A DNA stretch of 11,772 nt from Fibrobacter sp. (GCA_017520105.1 JAFWRL010000326.1:1-11772); one strand, 5' to 3'. Shown: positions 1 to 6,611, counted from the first letter of the stretch. The notes: generated from the letters alone by a model not told the origin. Made by a program: numbers and translations.

Positions 1-485
<485 letters not shown>

Positions 486-510
486 ATTCCCCGTCGGAGC
501 GGGGAATGAC
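486..510. repeat. GC-rich palindromic intergenic repeat, ATGAC-tailed
   Basis: A perfect 8-bp stem, ATTCCCCG (486-493) and CGGGGAAT (500-507), encloses a 6-nt TCGGAG loop and is followed by GAC. The form 'ATTCCCCG...CGGGGAATGAC' resembles the short palindromic repeats dispersed between genes in many bacteria, which I recall as frequent in Fibrobacter genomes. It shares the trailing ATGAC with the element at 3471-3507. Its copy number cannot be determined from one window. Confidence 0.6.
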
Positions 511-529
511 AAGTTAAGAGACAGCCAAT

Positions 530-606
530 CCCGACTTGATCGGGCGGACAGCACTTAGCACTTTAGTGCTTTGTGCGCATGGCCACCAAGGTGGGAACCC
601 CCTTGG
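530..606. other. cluster of three hairpins downstream of the FGase gene
   Basis: Three successive inverted repeats sit between the palindromic repeat and the 3' end of the amidohydrolase gene. They are CCCGA/TCGGG (530-544), GCACTTAGCACT/AGTGCTTTGTGC (551-576; 10 of 12 positions pair, 2-nt loop) and CCAAGG-T-GGG/CCC-CCTTGG (586-606; 9 bp with one bulged T). The last ends 2 nt before the stop codon of the minus-strand gene at 609-611. None is followed by a T-run in either direction, so they are not classical intrinsic terminators, but they may end or stabilise the transcript of the minus-strand pair. Confidence 0.5.
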
Positions 607-608
607 CG

Positions 609-1328
609 TTATCCCAACAGCTTTTGGTTAATCTCTATCTCGAGTCCAGCGTAGGCGGGGCCGAACTTTTGGCGAAGCGTGGTCGTAAGGCCGTCGGATT
701 TGCCGAGGTAGGGATAATTTTTGCGGATGCGGAGCGACGGTTCCCGTTCGTGGATGCTCTTGATGAGTATGTCCGCTAGCTTGGCTTCGGCGGGGCGGCT
801 TGGGTCGTAAAGGATTCCCACGTCGGTATCTCGTTCGATTCCGTTCAAAACCGGCGTAAAGCTGTGGATGCCCAGATGGATGACCTTGACATGCATTCGT
901 TTTGGGTTGTCCCGCAATTTTTGGGGAATCTTGCCTGAAACGAACTTATCGATTTTTTCACGGTATTTCTGCCAAAGCTTGAAAATATGGGCTTTGACGT
1001 GCTTCGGCAATTTTGTGGTGAATTCCGAAAAAAGTCTCGTGCTGGTCTCACCGCGGTTCATGTCGATGACAAGGCGCGAGAACAGGCTGGCGCAGTTAAA
1101 ATCAGGTCTTAAGCGCTTGACCAAATTTGAAAATACTTTGTATGCGCCGATATCGTATCCGCGATGGGAGGCGAGGATTTCGTCGGGAATGCCAAAGCGG
1201 TCGCTAGACTCTTTGCCGAGGCTTCTAGCATCGAGGATGTTGTATTCGCGGAATGCGCGCAGGACAAAATCCGGCAGAGCGTTGCTCGCGTGTTCGCAGG
1301 TAATCATCAGTGCCGGTGTATTCCTCAT
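609..1328 (-). CDS. N-formylglutamate amidohydrolase family protein (PF05013)
   Basis: This 239-residue protein belongs to the N-formylglutamate amidohydrolase (FGase) fold, zinc-dependent hydrolases of N-acyl amino-acid amide bonds distantly related to carboxypeptidases. Visible family motifs in order are ITCEHASNALP (residues 9-19; E12 and H13 are the likely zinc ligands), GYDIGA (57-62), FSRLVIDMNR (83-92), HLGIHSFTPVL (151-161), DVGILYDP (169-176), SDGLTTTLR (211-219) and AGLEIEINQKLL (227-238). It ends soon after the last motif, whereas the relatives I know run some 15-20 residues further. There is no signal peptide, so it is cytoplasmic. The start ATG overlaps the stop of the upstream peptidase gene (ATGA, 1325-1328), and GGAG (1337-1334) lies 5 nt before it, implying translational coupling. 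The substrate is unknown. It is not in a histidine-degradation cluster, so formylglutamate is not the obvious substrate; hydrolysis of another N-acyl or isopeptide-type bond is my inference. Confidence 0.85.
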   Translation of the reverse strand: MRNTPALMITCEHASNALPDFVLRAFREYNILDARSLGKESSDRFGIPDEILASHRGYDIGAYKVFSNLVKRLRPDFNCASLFSRLVIDMNRGETSTRLFSEFTTKLPKHVKAHIFKLWQKYREKIDKFVSGKIPQKLRDNPKRMHVKVIHLGIHSFTPVLNGIERDTDVGILYDPSRPAEAKLADILIKSIHEREPSLRIRKNYPYLGKSDGLTTTLRQKFGPAYAGLEIEINQKLLG

Positions 1329-2020
1329 TTTTTCTCCACTACAAGAATGTTGCCGTCATAAGTCATGACGCCAAGTAAAATACTGTGAATCAATCGGAAC
1401 TTATCTACTTTGTAATAAGGTCCATTTGCCATCGGGTTTGTACAATCCGGGTCAGCCACCATGAATTGCTTCTTTTCGTCGAGGCCGTAAAGCACAACGA
1501 AATGGCCCATCGGGTCGCCGTGAATATCATCAAAGACGGATTGGTCTTTATCGTTAGTGTATTCACGGGGGGAACGGTAAAGGTAAGTGGCGCTCAAACC
1601 GCACAGAACGGGAATGCCTCGCTTGAAATAGCCTTCGAACATGCTGGCTCGGAGGTCTGCCGTGGCGACGGTGCCGCCCAAGTCTATGAAACGGATATAG
1701 GCATCAATCGCTTTCTTTAGCTTGGGAGCGTGTTTAGCCTTGTGTAAAGCGACGAGCTTTTCGCGCAGTTCCGGCATTTTGAGCTTGCTCCATGTCGGGT
1801 CGAAAATCTTCAAGTTGTACGAATAAATTGTTGCCTTGAATCCGCGCTTGAGGGCATCTATACCGAGGAAAACGCCGAGCGTACCACCTTCTTCCAAAAA
1901 TTCAATTTCTGAAATGAGTTTTTTTAGGGGTATTTTATAGCCAAGATAAGAGTAAACAGCGTGTAGGCTAGTGGGTCCGCACGTAACATCGTCTGGCTGA
2001 GGGAGTATCTTTAAATCCAT
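1325..2020 (-). CDS. C39-like (papain-fold) cysteine peptidase
   Basis: This 231-residue protein resembles the peptidase C39-like/BtrH-type papain fold. The N-terminal QPDDVTCGPTSLHAVYSYLG (residues 8-27) gives the oxyanion-hole Gln (Q8) and the catalytic Cys (C14). GHFVVLYG (172-179) gives the His (H173), and MVADPD (187-192) gives the Asp (D190). The triad is therefore intact. It has no signal peptide, no membrane segment and no ABC-transporter domains, so it is not a bacteriocin-exporter peptidase of the usual C39 kind; a soluble cytoplasmic hydrolase or acyl/aminoacyl transferase is more likely. The ATG at 2020 has GAGG 7 nt upstream (2031-2028). Its stop overlaps the start of the amidohydrolase gene, so the two are one transcriptional and translational unit. 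From memory, such peptidases occur next to RimK-like ATP-grasp ligases in other genomes; none is in this window. The fold is confident, the substrate unknown. Confidence 0.8.
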   Translation of the reverse strand: MDLKILPQPDDVTCGPTSLHAVYSYLGYKIPLKKLISEIEFLEEGGTLGVFLGIDALKRGFKATIYSYNLKIFDPTWSKLKMPELREKLVALHKAKHAPKLKKAIDAYIRFIDLGGTVATADLRASMFEGYFKRGIPVLCGLSATYLYRSPREYTNDKDQSVFDDIHGDPMGHFVVLYGLDEKKQFMVADPDCTNPMANGPYYKVDKFRLIHSILLGVMTYDGNILVVEKK

Positions 2021-2075
2021 CTTTTTGCCTCGTTGAACGTGGCGGTTTGTTCATCAAATCGTCAATCCGTGCGTT

Positions 2076-2081
2076 AATATA
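2076..2081 (-). promoter_or_regulatory. possible -10 element for the peptidase/FGase pair
   Basis: On the minus strand TATATT lies 56 nt upstream of the peptidase start codon. The same hexamer occurs upstream of the GH43 gene (5388-5383) and the HD-GYP gene (5516-5521). No good -35 box is seen at 16-18 nt, so this is a weak call resting on the recurring hexamer alone. Confidence 0.25.
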
Positions 2082-2114
2082 GAAAAGTTCCAAGTTTAGA
2101 GCTACTCGTTAATA

Positions 2115-2137
2115 GGAATTTTTTACAGGACAATTCC
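2115..2137. other. inverted repeat in the divergent intergenic region
   Basis: GGAATT (2115-2120) and AATTCC (2132-2137) form a 6-bp inverted repeat with an 11-nt spacer. It sits in the 183-nt region between the divergently transcribed peptidase gene (minus) and lipoprotein gene (plus). It could be an operator for either direction or chance; the arms are short and AT-rich. Confidence 0.25.
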
Positions 2138-2203
2138 CGATAACAGCAAGCTGGTATGTATTAACTACTAAAATTAGAGACTAGAAATTATTATTTTATA
2201 CTT

Positions 2204-2818
2204 ATGAATATGTTTGTAAGTAGATTCGTTCTGGCCTTGCTTGTCGCTGTGCTTTACGCATGCTCGGATTCCGATTCGTCGTCTGGAGCGGAGATCGGTG
2301 CGAATGTACTTGTGGATTCTCGTGATTCGCGTACTTACAGGACCATCGAAATTGGCGGGCGAGTCTGGATGGCGGAAAATCTCAATTATCAAGGACAAAA
2401 TGATATTAGCCTTGCTGATGATTCGCTTCGCATGTGGTCCGGGTGTTACAATGATAGTGCCTTGTATTGCGAAAAGCAGGGGAGGCTTTACCAGTGGGAT
2501 GCTGCTATGACGGCTTGTCCTGAAGGGTGGATGCTCCCATCCAAAGCGGATTTCGACAGCTTAATTGACGCTGTAGGTGGCTTTGATAAAGCTTCCGATT
2601 CTTTAATTTCGTTAGGCTTTATTGCGAATCTGCAAGGTGGCTATTACTTTATGGGGTATTTCTGTTATTTTGACGAATACGCTTACTTCTGGATGAGAGA
2701 CGAAGTGCGCAACCTCAATGCACGCAGTGTCGTATTTGCAAATGGGAGCTCCGGCGTCTCGTACGACGAAACCTATGAACCGTTTGCGTTGTCCGTTCGT
2801 TGCGTTCGCAATCGCTGA
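2204..2818 (+). CDS. FISUMP-domain (Fib_succ_major, TIGR02145) lipoprotein
   Basis: This 204-residue protein starts with a lipoprotein signal peptide: hydrophobic residues 8-18, then lipobox LYAC with the acylated Cys at C20, followed by a Ser/Asp-rich linker (21-28). The rest is one Fibrobacter succinogenes major paralogous domain. Its signature pieces are DSRDSRTYRT (38-47), IGGRVWMAENLNY (50-62), CYNDSALYC (81-89), GRLYQWDAAM (93-102), ACPEGWMLPS (104-113) and the terminal LSVRCVRNR (196-204). Known relatives are abundant cell-surface or secreted proteins of Fibrobacter of unknown biochemical role. Asp at +2 is absent (Ser follows C20), which in proteobacteria would favour outer-membrane sorting; whether that rule holds here is uncertain. 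No Shine-Dalgarno sequence precedes the ATG, only an AT-rich stretch including TATACT (2197-2202). A second in-frame ATG at 2210 would give an equally good signal peptide. No clear terminator separates it from the next gene 47 nt downstream. Confidence 0.9.
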   Translation: MNMFVSRFVLALLVAVLYACSDSDSSSGAEIGANVLVDSRDSRTYRTIEIGGRVWMAENLNYQGQNDISLADDSLRMWSGCYNDSALYCEKQGRLYQWDAAMTACPEGWMLPSKADFDSLIDAVGGFDKASDSLISLGFIANLQGGYYFMGYFCYFDEYAYFWMRDEVRNLNARSVVFANGSSGVSYDETYEPFALSVRCVRNR

Positions 2819-2859
2819 CGGAGACTTCTTTTTGTGCCATTTTTTTTCTATGTTCTGCC

Positions 2860-2865
2860 TATAAT
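2860..2865 (+). promoter_or_regulatory. TATAAT hexamer abutting the ThiE/TenI-like start codon
   Basis: A perfect consensus TATAAT ends at the base before the ATG at 2866. If used as a -10 box it would start transcription inside the annotated ORF. I see no -35 at 16-18 nt, and the nearest TTGTGC (2832-2837) is 22 nt away. It may instead simply be part of an A/T-rich, non-SD initiation region. Confidence 0.25.
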
Positions 2866-3462
2866 ATGCGACTTTGGCTTTGGACATGCCCTGATGATTT
2901 TGCTGGTGAATTCGACGATATCGAAGAGATGTTTCGCCGTGGACTCACCCGTCTGATTCTCGATAAACGCGGACGGGGCGGAAATTCCCGCGCCACATTT
3001 AATGATTATGAACGCTGGCTTCTGTCGCTCCCGATGGAACTGCGTGACCGCATCTGGGTCCGCGGAACGCCGGACTTGGCCGAACAGCTGGATGTCCGCG
3101 GCTGCGTGTGCGATGCCCAAAGCTTCATGGGCGATGTTCCCGAAAGCTGGAAACGCGTCAACTGCATTGCTTATTGCAAAACTGCCGAAGAAACGGCTAT
3201 GCTCCCGGATTGGGTGGCGGGCGCTCTCGTTGGTCCGGTGATGTTGCCGCTTTCGGCAATTGAGCCTGTCGAAACGCTGGGGACCTCGTTCAGTACAAAT
3301 GCAAAAACGCCTGTCATCCTGTGGGGTGGCGTCGATACGGATACAGTCGAGGATTTCAAGAAGATGTCCCCTGCGGGCGTGGCTTCGCTAGGCGGCATCT
3401 GGAATTATGCCGACCCCGTAAATGCGTTTATAAAGTTGAATAGGGTAGTCGCAGGGTTCTAA
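2866..3462 (+). CDS. thiamine phosphate synthase (ThiE)/TenI-like TIM-barrel protein, diverged
   Basis: This 198-residue protein has the layout of the ThiE/TenI family, which builds thiamine phosphate (ThiE) or aminates a thiazole intermediate (TenI). Recognisable parts are LWTCPDDF at strand 1 (5-12), FRRGLTRLILDKRG (23-36, at the place of the family's HLR-K motif), GALVGPV (119-125), TPVILWGGVDTDTVEDF (148-164) and the phosphate-site-like GVASLGGIWNYADPVNAF (171-188). Several substrate residues of true ThiE are not apparent: the usual Q-R-K triad reads LILDKR, and the GxHLGQ-type strand reads GCVCDAQS. It may be a thiamine-related enzyme with altered specificity or a non-catalytic relative. 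I chose ATG 2866 rather than the in-frame ATG at 2800, because the latter begins inside the preceding lipoprotein gene and adds 22 residues unlike the family. No Shine-Dalgarno is present; TATAAT directly abuts the ATG. No other thiamine gene is nearby. Confidence 0.75.
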   Translation: MRLWLWTCPDDFAGEFDDIEEMFRRGLTRLILDKRGRGGNSRATFNDYERWLLSLPMELRDRIWVRGTPDLAEQLDVRGCVCDAQSFMGDVPESWKRVNCIAYCKTAEETAMLPDWVAGALVGPVMLPLSAIEPVETLGTSFSTNAKTPVILWGGVDTDTVEDFKKMSPAGVASLGGIWNYADPVNAFIKLNRVVAGF

Positions 3463-3470
3463 TTTTTACT

Positions 3471-3507
3471 GGATCCTTCACTTCGTTCAGGATGACGCGT
3501 TCGCGTC
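3471..3507. repeat. palindromic intergenic repeat between convergent genes, ATGAC-tailed
   Basis: The element begins with ATCCT (3473-3477) and AGGAT (3489-3493) around CTTCGTTC, followed by GAC. It continues directly into a perfect 6-bp hairpin GACGCG-TT-CGCGTC (3494-3507). It lies 8 nt after the stop of the plus-strand gene and overlaps the last codon and stop of the convergent GH43 gene (stop at 3508-3506). The form 'GGATCCTTC...CTTCG.TCAGGATGAC' is one I recall as a dispersed intergenic repeat in several bacteria. Placed here it could also work as a bidirectional transcript end, though no T-run is present. Confidence 0.6.
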
Positions 3508-5305
3508 ACTTGATAACATACATCCCGTTACGCGGCTTGCTTTTGAGCCTGTTGCCGAGCAGGTCGAAATAGACTGGGTCGCGATTCAGACGCAAATTCC
3601 TGCTGCTTTCGCGCATTTTGCGGTCGCTAATGTGAGTCGTTATCGTGTCTGGTTCGACATAAGGTTTGTCTGGATCATCAACGACCATCTTGATTTTGGT
3701 GACGCTCTTGCAACCGGTTTCGTTTGTATAAGTGATGGTGTAATAGCCGCTCTTGCTGCCATCGACGTTCTTCAGCGTATTTTCGCGGGTGGTCGATTTA
3801 AAGTTGTCCGGGCCTTCCCAGCTCCAGATTTTGCCGTCCCACGGATGCGGGCCAAAAGTGATGGTCGCGCCTTTTTTGACTCTCAAATCGGTCGTTTCGT
3901 TCCATTCGCCATCGCCGACTTTCACATATGGGATAATCTTGGTCTGCGAACACGGGCCCACAACTTTCTTGCCATCGCAGACGCCAATGGAATCGGGGAT
4001 GTCGATGACCTTCGGCTCAAAGTCCGGGGTGGGGAACGCCTTCATGAGAGCCGCAGTCTCCTGTGCGGTAAGCGGGAGTACGGTGCCGTGGCGAGGCGTA
4101 AATGCCCCTTTTGTCTCTGTGTTCTGGATAAACTTAAATGTTTTTAAATCGGTGCTGCTAGTGAACTGGTAATGGCCGTTGTTGTAGCAGTCGTACATCA
4201 GCACCCACATATTCTGGTTGATGAGCTTGAACACGCCGGCGCCTTCGACGGCTTCGTTTGTCTGTTGTAGTGCACCGGTTCGGTTGTACCAAGTCGGAGC
4301 CTTACCATCTGCTGTGGTTAATGTCTGGGCCTGCACCTTGCAGATTCCGCCGTCCCCCTCGTTTTTGTAGAATCCGTGGTATAGCTTGTCAACCGGATTA
4401 TAGACAATGTCCATGTCAATGGTCGATTTACCGCGGTCGAAGAAGTGTTGCGGGTCGCCTTCGAGGTCGGTAAAGTCCTCATTGGCGTAGTTGAAGAATA
4501 CTTTATCGTATGCGATGGTACCGTCGTTGGTCAACAGCGAGTAATAAACGAGCGGCCTGCCTTTGCTGCCGTCCTTGTTCACGTGATTTTCGTCCCAGAT
4601 GGTTTCGGGGGCCCATACGCGTGTCACGTTGGCGAAGTTCTTGCCCTTGTACTTGTCCGGGAAGTGCACCGTGCTGTGCTTCCAGTTGATGAGGTCACGC
4701 GATTTCATGAGTACCATGCCGCGGTTGCTTGCCCAGCCTTCGGCGCTCTTCATGTCGGTGTTGACCATGTAGAACCAGCCGTCCGGCGCACGTAGCACGT
4801 GCGGGTCGCGGAGCCCTTTCTTGATGCTTACCGTATCGGCGGCCACGACTCGTTTGCCGTTGTTCATCGGGGTGAAGTTGTAACCGTCGTTGCTCAGCGC
4901 ATAATAAATGTTTTCGTTGTTGTTTGCCGGGAAATATGCGAACAGGTAGTTGGAGTATGGCTCAAAACCGTGGATAGAAACCTTGAAATCCTTTTTTTCG
5001 GCTCGTGGGGGGACACTTTGGTTGTCGTATAGCGTTGCGGTAAGGGTCACTTCCTTGTTTTCGCCCACAAAACGCCCGTTGATGCGTCCGTCGTGCCCCA
5101 AAAAGAGAGTGTTGGAACTTTCCCATGTAACCGGGAAAGGACCGTACTTTTTCATGGTGTCGGGGAGGTTCAAATCATTATAGAGGTCGTTGATGCCGGC
5201 AGGCTCAAGGTCGTCAAATGCCGCCCAGAAAGGGGTCTTATCGACAATTTCCTGAGCCTGTGCGCCCAGTGCTAATAGAGCTGTCAATGATAAAAAACGC
5301 TTCAT
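3506..5305 (-). CDS. secreted GH43 glycoside hydrolase (arabinosidase/xylosidase-like) with Ig-like modules
   Basis: This 599-residue protein probably hydrolyses arabinose or xylose linkages of plant hemicellulose outside the cell. Residues 1-17 are a signal peptide (MKRFLSLTALLALGAQA, likely cut before Gln18). Residues ~25-111 look like an atrophied bacterial Ig-like domain (VTWESSNTLFL, VTLTATLYD). The GH43 five-bladed propeller spans ~115-425. It carries GLRDPHVLRAPDG (164-176; D167 probable base), RVWAPETIWDE (229-239), IDMDIVYNP (296-304; D299 probable pKa modulator), EAVEGAGVFKL (351-361; E354 probable acid) and PRHGTVLPLT (404-413; metal-site-like His406). Residues ~460-543 form another Ig/PKD-like module, and the tail VYFDLLGNRL...NGMYVIK (578-599) resembles type IX secretion sorting tails. 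GGAG 5 nt before the ATG supports the start. Exact substrate cannot be read from sequence. Confidence 0.9.
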   Translation of the reverse strand: MKRFLSLTALLALGAQAQEIVDKTPFWAAFDDLEPAGINDLYNDLNLPDTMKKYGPFPVTWESSNTLFLGHDGRINGRFVGENKEVTLTATLYDNQSVPPRAEKKDFKVSIHGFEPYSNYLFAYFPANNNENIYYALSNDGYNFTPMNNGKRVVAADTVSIKKGLRDPHVLRAPDGWFYMVNTDMKSAEGWASNRGMVLMKSRDLINWKHSTVHFPDKYKGKNFANVTRVWAPETIWDENHVNKDGSKGRPLVYYSLLTNDGTIAYDKVFFNYANEDFTDLEGDPQHFFDRGKSTIDMDIVYNPVDKLYHGFYKNEGDGGICKVQAQTLTTADGKAPTWYNRTGALQQTNEAVEGAGVFKLINQNMWVLMYDCYNNGHYQFTSSTDLKTFKFIQNTETKGAFTPRHGTVLPLTAQETAALMKAFPTPDFEPKVIDIPDSIGVCDGKKVVGPCSQTKIIPYVKVGDGEWNETTDLRVKKGATITFGPHPWDGKIWSWEGPDNFKSTTRENTLKNVDGSKSGYYTITYTNETGCKSVTKIKMVVDDPDKPYVEPDTITTHISDRKMRESSRNLRLNRDPVYFDLLGNRLKSKPRNGMYVIK

Positions 5306-5382
5306 ACGGTCTCCTTACTAATGACCCTTTTCCAAACAATTACCATCAATTGACTAATAAATAGTTACAACGAACCAAACTA

Positions 5383-5388
5383 AATATA
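5383..5388 (-). promoter_or_regulatory. possible -10 element for the GH43 gene
   Basis: Read on the minus strand, TATATT lies 78 nt upstream of the GH43 start. A weak GTGATT lies 17 nt further upstream and could serve as -35. The hexamer matches those upstream of the peptidase and HD-GYP genes, which is the main reason to list it. Confidence 0.3.
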
Positions 5389-5491
5389 CTTTTAACTATG
5401 ATGAAAATCACCCAAAAAAGGAGCTAAAGTCTTGAAAAAAAGTCAATAAAAAAAATTGTCTAATTAATTTTTATAGTTGAAAAAGAATCTG

Positions 5492-5521
5492 TTGTTATAT
5501 TTCTTTTTATTAGCGTATATT
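5492..5521 (+). promoter_or_regulatory. candidate promoter of the HD-GYP/hybrid kinase operon
   Basis: TTGTTA (5492-5497) and TATATT (5516-5521) are separated by 18 nt, a plausible sigma-70-type pair. The predicted transcription start would fall at about 5528, next to the ATG at 5529, and there is no Shine-Dalgarno sequence, so the transcript might be leaderless. A second TATATT at 5496-5501 could instead give a leader of about 20 nt. The region is very AT-rich, so chance matches are likely. Confidence 0.35.
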
Positions 5522-5528
5522 AATAACT

Positions 5529-6611
5529 ATGGAACAAGCCCGTTTAAAAATTCTAGTAGTTGACGACACCAAGACGAATATCGAGGTGCTCGAAGGCATT
5601 CTGTCCAACGATTATGATGTTTGTGTGGCGCTTAATGGAAAAAAGGCGATTGAGCTCACGGAAAAGATTAAGCCCGACTTGATTTTACTCGATGTGATGA
5701 TGCCCGAAATGGACGGCTACGAGACTTTGAGGATTATGCGTCAAAAGGATATTCTGCAAGGAATCCCGGTTATCTTTTTGACGGCTAAAGCTGACAGTGT
5801 CAGCGAACAGACCGGCCTGGATTTGGGTGCTGTCGATTACATCACAAAGCCTTTTTCTCCGGAACTGGTGAAACTCCGTATCAAGAACCAACTTCAACTG
5901 AAACTCCAGCGCGACCACCTGCACGAACTTGTTGACGAAAAGACTGCGGACTTGCGTAAGACGTTGAAGGTCATGTTGACAAGTCTAGGTGCCCTTGCGG
6001 AATACCGCGACCCCGAGACGGGCGAGCACATTAAACGTACACAGATTATTGTCCAGCGCATTGCAGAAGAACTTCGAAAAAATTCGAAATTCGAAAATGT
6101 CATCACTCCGGAATACATCGAAAATCTCGCTACGGCGGCCCCGCTTCACGATATTGGCAAGGTGGGCATCCACGACCGCATCTTGCGTAAGCCGGGAAGT
6201 CTCACGCAAGATGAACGCCAAATCATGATGCAGCACCCGCAGATGGGTTACGATGTCTTACTCGAAGCGACCAAGGAGTTGCATGACAGTCCGATGGTGA
6301 AGATTGCGGCGGATATGGCTTTGGGCCATCACGAACACTGGAATGGCGAAGGCTACCCGAACCACAAGAAGGCGGACGATATCCCTATCGGGGCCCGCAT
6401 CATGGCGGTCGCCGACGTCTATGACGCTCTCGTGTCGAAAAGGCCTTACAAGGATCCGTATCCGCACAAGGTGGCTGTTCAGGAAATCATCAAGGGTCGC
6501 GGGACGCAGTTCGATCCGGATGTCGTCGATGCGTTCCTTGCGATTTCAGAGCAGTTGCCCGAGATTTATGAAGTGTATAAAGATAATGCTTCCGAGGTGA
6601 ATTCGGATTGA
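5529..6611 (+). CDS. response regulator c-di-GMP phosphodiesterase, REC-HD-GYP (RpfG-like)
   Basis: This 360-residue cytoplasmic protein joins a receiver domain to an HD-GYP domain, which hydrolyses cyclic di-GMP. The receiver (about 6-122) has the acidic pair D12/D13, phospho-acceptor D55 in LLDVMMPEMDG, T85 in FLTAKAD and K107 in ITKPF, so it should be phosphorylatable. A charged helix (about 112-150) links to the HD-GYP domain, which starts near EYRDPETGEHIKRT (H167). The metal/catalytic motifs are intact: HDIGKVGIHD (207-216; H207, D208), QHPQMGYDVL (235-244), the diagnostic HHEHWNGEGYP (267-277) and DVYDALVSKRPYK (296-308). It should therefore be an active enzyme switched by phosphorylation. 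The downstream hybrid kinase overlaps its stop by 4 nt (TTGA, 6608-6611), marking the likely phosphodonor. The start ATG lacks a Shine-Dalgarno; the receiver begins within seven residues of it, leaving no room for a later start. Confidence 0.95.
   Translation: MEQARLKILVVDDTKTNIEVLEGILSNDYDVCVALNGKKAIELTEKIKPDLILLDVMMPEMDGYETLRIMRQKDILQGIPVIFLTAKADSVSEQTGLDLGAVDYITKPFSPELVKLRIKNQLQLKLQRDHLHELVDEKTADLRKTLKVMLTSLGALAEYRDPETGEHIKRTQIIVQRIAEELRKNSKFENVITPEYIENLATAAPLHDIGKVGIHDRILRKPGSLTQDERQIMMQHPQMGYDVLLEATKELHDSPMVKIAADMALGHHEHWNGEGYPNHKKADDIPIGARIMAVADVYDALVSKRPYKDPYPHKVAVQEIIKGRGTQFDPDVVDAFLAISEQLPEIYEVYKDNASEVNSD

Noticed and set aside
551..576. Hairpin as an intrinsic terminator
   Set aside because: There is no T-run after the stem in either direction and the stem has two internal mismatches; it is listed only as a structural element.
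868..1368. 166-residue plus-strand open frame across the FGase gene
   Set aside because: It is the antisense shadow of a gene with full family motifs, with no start signal and no recognisable domain.
2800..2865. Earlier ATG for the ThiE/TenI-like gene
   Set aside because: It starts inside the lipoprotein gene and adds 22 residues not resembling the family; the barrel's first strand begins just after the ATG at 2866.
3632..4172. Overlapping plus-strand frames of 139 and 171 residues in the GH43 3' half
   Set aside because: They are antisense to a continuous Ig/GH43 protein and have low-complexity, motif-free products.
5398..5445. Tiny ORFs upstream of the HD-GYP gene (8-residue ATG ORF and a TTG ORF behind AAGGAG) as a possible leader peptide
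   Set aside because: They are very short, lie in an extremely A-rich stretch where such patterns arise by chance, and show no attenuator-type stem-loop pair.
5426..5460. AAAGTC direct repeats and poly-A runs as an iteron or origin-like element
   Set aside because: There are only two short, unevenly spaced copies in an A-rich background, with no DnaA-box-like or replication gene context.
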